Source: Nanobdellota archaeon (lineage in GTDB: Archaea > Nanobdellota > Nanobdellia > Pacearchaeales > GW2011-AR1). From it: a stretch of DNA of 10,056 nucleotides. Below are positions 6,298-10,056 of the stretch, piece after piece. A program made the translations under genes and the position numbers. Under the pieces are notes generated by a model. It saw only the letters and a program-made list of their open reading frames with translations, was not told the DNA's origin and searched no databases. The stretch lies in NCBI GenBank assembly GCA_030640395.1, contig DAOWJK010000040.1, forward strand, positions 1 to 10,056, given 5' to 3'. Numbering within the stretch: the stretch's first letter is position 1; every line of letters begins with the position of its first letter.

Positions 6298-7143
6298 ATG
6301 GGAATTTGTGCATTATGTAGCGAAGATAAAGAACTTTGTAAAAGTCATTTTATTCCAAAATTTATTTTTGATTGGATAAAGAAAACTTCGGCTACAGGCT
6401 ATTTAAGGCAAGCAATAAATATCGATAAGAGATTGCAAGATGGAACAAAAGAAAAGTTTTTATGTAGTAATTGCGAAATTCTATTTTCAAAATATGAAAA
6501 ATATTTTGCAGAAAATATTTTCTATCCTTATGTAAATGAAAATAAAACATCTTTTGAATATAATAAAAACTTGCAGAAATTTATAATATCTATAACTTGG
6601 AGATTAATAAAAAAAGATTTAGAAGGATTCAAAAAGTTTCAACCAGAAATGTTTGAATATGCAAAAAAGGCAGAGGAATATTGGAGAAAAATTCTTATAG
6701 AAAATAAGATTGATGGGAGATATGAACATCATTTACTTTTTTTAAATTATGTTGAAGACAGTACGGAAGAATTACCAAATAAATTTCAATGGTACATGAT
6801 GCGGGGAGTGGATGGGACAATTGCTTCGAGTAAACAAGAAATATATTTATTTGTTAAATTTCCTTCGATGTTGTTTATAACTGCTATTTTTCCAAAATCA
6901 ATTAAATCTTATTGGAAAAACACAATTATTGAAGAAAATGGAGAAATTGGAAATAATCCACAAGTATCAAACCATCCGGGATTTTCGGATTTTTTATTTA
7001 GCCGTGTTAAAGAAATGAATAAAAATAAGCTTTCTGCAAAACAAACTAAAAAAATAGGAGAAACAATGTTAAAAGACTTAGAAAGAGTAAAAAACTCAAA
7101 ATCTTTTGAAGTTTGGCTTGAAGAAGAAAAAAGAAAAAATTAA
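6298..7143 (+). CDS. HNH/treble-clef-like zinc protein of unknown function
   Basis: A 281-residue protein (289 if the ATG at 6274 is used; the TATA spacing and the position of the first CxxC favour 6298). The N-terminus reads ICALC (C4, C7), then ELCKSHFIPKFI (C14, H17) and FLCSNCEILFSKYEKYF (C56, C59). The order CxxC, SHxIPK, CxxCE resembles the zinc-coordinated HNH/treble-clef nuclease frame (usually CxxC, xHxxP, LCxxCN), here with Ser before the His and Glu after the second Cys pair. The segment between contains TSATGYLR and RLQDG, which I believe are conserved in a family of uncharacterised bacterial proteins. The rest (75-281) is alpha/beta without membrane segments, ending in a charged helix. 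Whether it is a nuclease is inference. It is A/T-rich in codon use and has its own promoter; horizontal origin is plausible. Confidence 0.65.
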   Translation: MGICALCSEDKELCKSHFIPKFIFDWIKKTSATGYLRQAINIDKRLQDGTKEKFLCSNCEILFSKYEKYFAENIFYPYVNENKTSFEYNKNLQKFIISITWRLIKKDLEGFKKFQPEMFEYAKKAEEYWRKILIENKIDGRYEHHLLFLNYVEDSTEELPNKFQWYMMRGVDGTIASSKQEIYLFVKFPSMLFITAIFPKSIKSYWKNTIIEENGEIGNNPQVSNHPGFSDFLFSRVKEMNKNKLSAKQTKKIGETMLKDLERVKNSKSFEVWLEEEKRKN

Positions 7144-7150
7144 AGTTAAA

Positions 7151-7158
7151 TTTATAAG
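7151..7158 (+). promoter_or_regulatory. TATA box of the two-helix membrane protein
   Basis: TTTATAAG is centred about 26 bases before the ATG at 7180, a textbook archaeal TATA match and leaderless spacing. Confidence 0.65.
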
Positions 7159-7179
7159 TATGTTTATCTTGTTAAAACT

Positions 7180-7419
7180 ATGAATAAAGCACAGAAGCAA
7201 AAGCTTAAGGAAATAGTAAAGCAAGGAAAGTGGAATTATGTTTTAGGTTATGGAAGTATGTATGCACTATTTATGTTTCTATTTCTTTGGTTTTTTACTA
7301 AATTTATTTTTGAAGAAGAATTTTATGTTGGACTTAATATGATTATTTGGGGAATTGCAGGACTAATTATTGGTCTTTGGGGTTGGAGTGACATTAATAA
7401 AAAAATTAAAGAAAAGTAA
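7180..7419 (+). CDS. Small two-helix integral membrane protein
   Basis: A 79-residue protein: a basic N-terminal segment (MNKAQKQKLKEIVKQGKWNY), a first membrane helix at about 21-43 (VLGYGSMYALFMFLFLWFF), an acidic turn (FEEEF), a second helix at about 48-68 (YVGLNMIIWGIAGLIIGLWG), and a basic tail (NKKIKEK). By the positive-inside rule both ends face the cytoplasm. The pattern KxGKWxYVLxYG near the start resembles small uncharacterised membrane proteins also found in bacteria (from memory). Function unknown. It lies 36 bases after the HNH-like gene but has its own TATA box. No holin or toxin assignment is justified. Confidence 0.7.
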   Translation: MNKAQKQKLKEIVKQGKWNYVLGYGSMYALFMFLFLWFFTKFIFEEEFYVGLNMIIWGIAGLIIGLWGWSDINKKIKEK

Positions 7420-7815
7420 GTTAAGTTTGCATAATTCTAGAAAACTTCTTTTAGAAAAAGAAGGCAAAAAGGAACTCCCCATTTTCTTTTTAAAAAAAAG
7501 AAACAAAAAGCGGGCTTATCTCTCAAATACAATGGTCGTCCCACCTTCCTCTCTCCCCAACCTGAAAAGAAAAATTAAAACTCTGCGAAATTATTTCATA
7601 ATTTCTTGCCACGCCTTGCAGGCTCTCGTTTTGCTCGGGTCAAGCAACAACAGTTAAACAGAAAAATCTTGCAGGATTTTCCCAAATTTTTTTTTACAGA
7701 AAAAACTCAAGAGGTCATTACATTCCGCTCGTGCCCTTCGGGTTGTTTAACAACAATGTTATCTCTCAAAAACCTTCACCTTTCCACTAAAATCAATCGC
7801 CCTGACTTCCTAAAC
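7420..7815. other. Gene-free, hairpin-rich stretch of about 400 bases
   Basis: Neither strand shows a frame with protein-like composition. What it holds: hairpins CTTCTTTT(AGA)AAAAGAAG (7445-7463), TTTCTTTTT(AAA)AAAAAGAAA (7483-7503), GAAATTAT(TTC)ATAATTTC (7587-7605), GCCT(TGC)AGGC (7613-7623), AAAATC(TTGCAG)GATTTT (7663-7680), CCC(TTC)GGG (7734-7742 region) and GTTGTT(T)AACAAC (7742-7754). The 12-mer TTATCTCTCAAA occurs at 7516-7527 and 7759-7770, and CTTGCAGG at 7616-7623 and 7669-7676. A pyrimidine-rich run lies at about 7538-7560. It may contain terminators for both flanking transcription units, a structured RNA, or a decayed insertion. Confidence 0.5.
7445..7463 (+). terminator. Possible terminator hairpin after the two-helix gene
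   Basis: A perfect 8-bp stem (7445-7452 with 7456-7463, loop AGA) lies 26 bases after the stop codon; a second A/T-only stem follows at 7483-7503. Archaeal termination depends mainly on T runs, and TTTTCTTTTT (7482-7491) is present on the plus strand, so the termination role is plausible but not certain. Confidence 0.35.
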
Positions 7816-8022
7816 TCAATTAGGTTGGGCTTGTAAAAGCACTTTTTCATTTAATACTTCTTTAGCATCAAGAATTTCTACACCTAATAATTTTCCTTTG
7901 CTGTCAAAATCAAGAATTATATTTTGATTTAACTCTATTGTTTTTACTGCTTCTCCATTGCCTATGCTTTCATCTACATAAATATATGCTGCATTTGCTT
8001 CTTTATCATATTCAAATTTCAT
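7816..8022 (-). CDS. DUF2283 family protein
   Basis: A 68-residue protein of the DUF2283 family (function unknown), small all-beta-leaning proteins common in bacteria, archaea and toxin-antitoxin-like contexts. Recognisable features: the opening MKFEYDKEANAAYIYV (family consensus close to YDxEADALYI), TIELNQNIILDFDSKGKLLGVEIL (family consensus DxDxxGxLVGIEIL), then a short tail. A TTG two codons upstream (8026-8028) would also be in frame, but the ATG at 8020-8022 matches the family start and is preferred. The gene begins two bases after the stop codon of the phosphoesterase on the same strand, so the two are almost surely cotranscribed and translationally coupled. The functional link between them is unknown. 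Confidence 0.85.
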   Translation of the reverse strand: MKFEYDKEANAAYIYVDESIGNGEAVKTIELNQNIILDFDSKGKLLGVEILDAKEVLNEKVLLQAQPN

Positions 8023-8024
8023 TT

Positions 8025-8654
8025 TCAAATTTCAAAAATCTTTGCCTTTCTGCTGACATTAATCACTTTTGTTTTTCCTATTTTTTCCTGCAACCCGCCT
8101 GCTTCATGAATATGTGCGCTGATTAAAATATCAGGACAAAATTCTTTAATTCCTTTTTTTACTGCTTTTGAACCTTTAAAACCTGAAAATTCAGCCTGAC
8201 TTCCTTTGTGATGCATGTGCGTGACCATGATTTTCTTTTCCATATTTTTAATTTTTTCATGCCCTTTTTGAAGCGCGCTAAATATTTCTTTGTCTGGTGT
8301 AATATTTATAACATCCCCCCCGCCTGCCCCAAATATCCCTAAATTGTTTTTCTTAAAAGAATAGCCATGAATATTTTTTGTCTTAGGATACATTTGTGCC
8401 AAAAAATCCACAGTTGCAAAAGATTCGTGATTTCCCGGGATTAATAAAACTTGTTTGTTCGCTTTTATAAAAGGACCAATTAAATTGTCTATTGACGATT
8501 CTAAAAAAGTTATGTCTCCTGCAAGAATTACCAAATCAACATTTTCTTTTTTTGCTTTTTGAGCGAGTTTTTTCACTAATCCTGTGTCGCCATGGATATC
8601 GCCTATTGCAAGGATTTTTGTTTTGTGTTTTTTAATTTTTTGTTTGTTTTTCAT
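8025..8654 (-). CDS. Calcineurin-like metallophosphoesterase
   Basis: A 209-residue soluble enzyme of the metallophosphoesterase superfamily, binding two metal ions and hydrolysing phosphomono- or diesters; the substrate cannot be told from sequence. The full set of metal ligands is visible: GDIH (D19, H21), GD at 46-47, GNHE (N75, H76), H146 in VTHMH, and H181/H183 in SAHIH. The N-terminus KNKQKIKKHKTK is very basic. The opening strand KILAIGDIHGD and short length are those of compact archaeal/bacterial phosphodiesterase-like members rather than long exonucleases such as Mre11. It heads a two-gene unit with the DUF2283 protein and is divergently transcribed from the M23 peptidase, with the two TATA boxes nearly touching. 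Confidence 0.9.
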   Translation of the reverse strand: MKNKQKIKKHKTKILAIGDIHGDTGLVKKLAQKAKKENVDLVILAGDITFLESSIDNLIGPFIKANKQVLLIPGNHESFATVDFLAQMYPKTKNIHGYSFKKNNLGIFGAGGGDVINITPDKEIFSALQKGHEKIKNMEKKIMVTHMHHKGSQAEFSGFKGSKAVKKGIKEFCPDILISAHIHEAGGLQEKIGKTKVINVSRKAKIFEI

Positions 8655-8674
8655 GAATTACAAAAGAAACAATT

Positions 8675-8684
8675 GTTTAAAAAA
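8675..8684 (-). promoter_or_regulatory. TATA box of the phosphoesterase-DUF2283 unit
   Basis: On the minus strand this reads CTTTTTTAAA-like sequence centred about 26 bases before the ATG (8652-8654), matching leaderless spacing. Confidence 0.5.
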
Positions 8685-8685
8685 G

Positions 8686-8693
8686 TTTATAAA
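8686..8693 (+). promoter_or_regulatory. TATA box of the M23 peptidase gene
   Basis: TTTATAAA is a near-consensus archaeal TATA box centred about 33 bases before the ATG at 8723, giving a predicted leader of only several bases. It lies one base from the divergent TATA box at 8675-8684, so binding of TBP/TFB at one site may exclude the other. Confidence 0.6.
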
Positions 8694-8722
8694 GTTGGGG
8701 GAGATAAATTGTTAATAAAAAA

Positions 8723-9388
8723 ATGAAATCTACAAATTCTTATGGAAAACCTTTAGAGGAAAAATATATTCTTGGAAGACCAGAATCTCCATTGCATAAA
8801 GGGAGATTGAAGTATGCTGAAGATTATTTGTGCAAGAGGGGAACACCTACAAAAGCAATGGCTGATGGAATTGTAATTAAAGTTGTTGATGGGAAATATG
8901 AAAAATCTGATGAAGAAAGGCTTAAAGATGAAGATGATCCTGGAAACAATATTCTTATTCAGCATGCTAATGGAGAATATACTCACTATGCTCATTTGCA
9001 AAAAGGAAGTATTATTGTGAAAAAAGGGGATAGAGTTAAAGAAGATCAAGAAATTGCTTTAACAGGTCATACAGGATATTCAATTGAACCTCATCTGCAT
9101 GTTTCAGTTATTGAATGCCAAGACAAAAATAAACCTTTAAGCCTGTCAAATTTTCGTTCATTAAAAATTAATCATGAAAATAATTCAGGCAAATCTGGAA
9201 AACTTGAATCTTTGGTTTTTGGAACTATTGCATTAATTGGGATAGTTGGAGGATTATCTTTTTTATCACCCAATATTACTGGAAATGTTCTTGGGGGGAT
9301 AGCACAAAATACTTCTAATTGGGTTGGAGGAATTTTATTTATTTTTGGGTTAGTTGGAAGCTTTTATTATTTTAAGAAGAAGTATTAA
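8723..9388 (+). CDS. Membrane-anchored M23 (LytM-type) zinc metallopeptidase
   Basis: A 221-residue protein. The peptidase domain fills residues 15-135: zinc ligands H25 and D34 (PLHKGRLKYAED, the H-x8-D variant seen in some M23 proteins instead of H-x3-D), the block RGTPTKAMADGIVIKV, GNNILIQH (74-81), YTHYAHL with H91, GDRVKEDQEIALTGHTG, and the catalytic/zinc PHLH (H124, H126). All expected active-site residues are therefore present. Residues 140-162 are a polar linker; two membrane helices follow (about 164-184 and 198-217), separated by SPNITGNVLGG, ending in KKKY. There is no N-terminal signal peptide, so the side of the membrane facing the catalytic domain is uncertain. M23 enzymes normally cut peptide cross-links in bacterial peptidoglycan, absent from archaeal walls, so the target here may be a bacterial wall or another peptide. 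Confidence 0.85.
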   Translation: MKSTNSYGKPLEEKYILGRPESPLHKGRLKYAEDYLCKRGTPTKAMADGIVIKVVDGKYEKSDEERLKDEDDPGNNILIQHANGEYTHYAHLQKGSIIVKKGDRVKEDQEIALTGHTGYSIEPHLHVSVIECQDKNKPLSLSNFRSLKINHENNSGKSGKLESLVFGTIALIGIVGGLSFLSPNITGNVLGGIAQNTSNWVGGILFIFGLVGSFYYFKKKY

Positions 9389-9447
9389 TTTCATAAAATA
9401 GAAATTCAAAACTTCTGAAATTCACTACTATTGTGGTGGAAAATATA

Positions 9448-9499
9448 TATTCCAAAACATTTATAAGGATATCACTTTCTGGATATATACATTGGAATA
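9448..9499. promoter_or_regulatory. Inverted repeat flanking the promoter of the winged-helix gene
   Basis: TATTCCAA (9448-9455) and TTGGAATA (9492-9499) are exact reverse complements, 36 bases apart. Between them lie the TATA box (9460-9466), a repeated GGATAT (9467-9472, 9481-9486) and the predicted start site. A near-palindrome GGAAAATATATATTCC (9438-9453) overlaps the left arm. The layout suits paired operator half-sites bound by the downstream winged-helix protein; autoregulation is inferred. Confidence 0.4.
9460..9466 (+). promoter_or_regulatory. TATA box of the winged-helix gene
   Basis: TTTATAA at 9460-9466 is centred about 43 bases before the ATG at 9506, implying a leader of roughly 15-18 bases, unlike the mostly leaderless genes of this window. 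ATATATAC at 9483-9490 is an alternative but lies too close for normal spacing. Confidence 0.45.
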
Positions 9500-9505
9500 C
9501 CTAAA

Positions 9506-9772
9506 ATGAAAGACAATTTAGATATCTTTTTTAGGAGAAAGCCGGCGATGATGCTGGTTTCTTTGAGAAAGAACACAAGGATGAGGTATGGTAGTGTATT
9601 GGCTAAGGAAGTGGATTGCACTTACAGCCATGCAGTGAAAATTCTGCAGACTCTCGAGTTGCTGAAGTTAGTTGAATTCGAAAAAAAGGGGCGAATAAAA
9701 ATTATACAACTGACCAAGAAAGGCAGAGAAGTTGCAGACGCGATTGAGAACATACAGAAGTTGATTAAATAA
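9506..9772 (+). CDS. Small winged-helix DNA-binding regulator
   Basis: An 88-residue single-domain protein. Residues about 12-58 give three helices, with the recognition helix in DCTYSHAVKILQTLELLKLV; a beta wing follows (EFEKKGRIKIIQLTKKGREVA, 57-77), then a C-terminal helix. The pattern LxxLxLVEFxxxGRxKxIxLTxxG is typical of MarR/ArsR-like archaeal winged-helix proteins acting as dimeric repressors or activators. There is no ligand-binding domain or metal-binding Cys set (one Cys, C38), so the signal sensed cannot be told. Base composition is less AT-biased than that of the preceding M23 gene. The inverted repeat around its promoter suggests it controls its own synthesis. Confidence 0.8.
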   Translation: MKDNLDIFFRRKPAMMLVSLRKNTRMRYGSVLAKEVDCTYSHAVKILQTLELLKLVEFEKKGRIKIIQLTKKGREVADAIENIQKLIK

Positions 9773-9850
9773 TAATCTACCGCCCCTGAATATGAAGAGT
9801 TCTGAAAATAGAAGCAGGCAGTATGAAATAGCTTCTTGAGTATAATTTAA

Positions 9851-9858
9851 TTTAAAAA
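9851..9858 (+). promoter_or_regulatory. TATA-like box of the right-edge gene
   Basis: TTTAAAAA is centred about 26 bases before the ATG at 9880, supporting that ATG as the start even though its frame closes after 12 codons. Confidence 0.5.
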
Positions 9859-9879
9859 CCTTTTTTATTTTTTTATCAG

Positions 9880-10056
9880 ATGGGAATTTCTTTTAAGGAA
9901 CTTGAAGAAAGGGAGTGACGGGCTTGTTCCTAGAGACAGCATACAAGAGCGCATTGACTGGTACTACGAGGAGTTTGACGAATGGGGCAAACCGCCAAGC
10001 ACTAGGGACATTGAGAAGCACGTAAAGAAGAATGGTGACAAGCAAGAATGGGAACT
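9880..10056 (+). pseudogene. Frameshifted 5' end of a gene running off the window
   Basis: ATG at 9880, with a well-spaced TATA box, reads MGISFKELEERE and meets TGA at 9916-9918. In the +1 frame, from the same spot to the window end, the sequence is clearly protein-like: DGLVPRDSIQERIDWYYEEF then DEWGKPPSTRDIEKHVKKNG and onward without a stop. That frame has no ATG between its upstream stop (near 9848) and this point; its only early start would be TTG at 9902. Joining the two parts needs loss of one base near GGG (9911-9913) or a +1 shift at the TGA. The part WGKPPSTRDIEKH loosely recalls homing-endonuclease-associated repeats (GxPPTxRDxxK). It could be a sequencing error in a G run, a real pseudogene, or a recoding event. 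Confidence 0.55.

Noticed and set aside
7520..7600. Minus-strand GAGGAAGGT segment considered as an RNase P or SRP RNA core
   Set aside because: The further conserved blocks expected of either RNA were not found in the surrounding 300 bases.
7370..7657. Plus-strand open frame starting inside the two-helix membrane protein gene
   Set aside because: It starts inside a supported gene in another frame and runs through hairpins and homopolymer runs; its product looks like translated non-coding DNA.
7445..7770. Repeated words considered as a CRISPR array
   Set aside because: The repeats are 8-12 bases, irregularly spaced and only twofold, with no repeat-spacer periodicity.
7606..7836. Plus-strand open frame in the hairpin-rich region and over the DUF2283 end
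   Set aside because: Composition is low-complexity and not protein-like, it has no TATA box at the right distance, and it overlaps the well-supported DUF2283 gene.
8020..8028. TTG start for the DUF2283 gene, two codons before the ATG
   Set aside because: The family begins at the ATG-encoded MKFEYD, and the TTG would overlap the phosphoesterase stop without any benefit.
8753..9049. Minus-strand open frame opposite the M23 peptidase
   Set aside because: Ile/Phe/Ser-rich antisense translation of an A-rich gene, with no independent promoter or domain.

Overview
The window looks like a chromosomal segment of an AT-rich archaeon, most likely a DPANN lineage of the Woesearchaeota/Pacearchaeota type. 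Direct evidence: archaeal information-processing genes (an MBF1-like zinc-ribbon/HTH protein, RNA polymerase subunit Rpo11/RpoL, the RadA paralogue RadB, a type IA topoisomerase with two C-terminal zinc ribbons) and AT-rich TATA-like boxes centred about 24-29 bases before many start codons, the pattern of leaderless archaeal transcription. The DPANN placement is an inference from style: small single-domain genes, a thioredoxin-like membrane protein of a type I associate with these archaea, and a C-terminal anchor containing NITGNV. No rRNA, tRNA or CRISPR array was found.

Layout. Positions 1-1057: tail of an unidentified gene whose stop codon lies inside a strong palindrome (possibly an IS200/IS605-type right end), then a membrane-anchored thioredoxin-fold protein lacking CxxC, then a hairpin-rich non-coding stretch. 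Positions 1058-2861: mbf1, rpoL and radB in one direction, each with its own TATA box. Positions 2915-3496: an unrecognised AT-rich gene, converging on topA (minus strand, 3503-5947). TopA has a 110-residue charged N-terminal extension containing an in-frame palindromic segment. Positions 5948-6297: palindrome-rich spacer with one doubtful micro-ORF. Positions 6298-7419: an HNH/treble-clef-like protein and a two-helix membrane protein, each with a TATA box. Positions 7420-7815: about 400 bases without a gene but with at least six short hairpins. Positions 7816-8654 (minus): a calcineurin-like phosphoesterase and a DUF2283 protein two bases apart. Divergent from them, with TATA boxes almost abutting, is a membrane-anchored M23 (LytM-type) peptidase (8723-9388). 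Positions 9448-9772: a small winged-helix regulator whose TATA box is flanked by an 8-bp inverted repeat. From 9880 to the window edge is a gene that appears frameshifted after 12 codons.

How the genes relate: mbf1, rpoL, radB and topA are a housekeeping block for transcription and DNA topology/repair. The rest looks accessory: unknown AT-rich genes, palindromic repeats and possible mobile-element scars. The most interesting items are the M23 peptidase in an organism expected to lack peptidoglycan, the HNH-like family gene, the in-frame palindromic insertion in topA, the putative autoregulatory operator at 9448-9499, and the frameshifted gene at the right edge. I see no complete novel multi-gene system that the sequence alone would prove.
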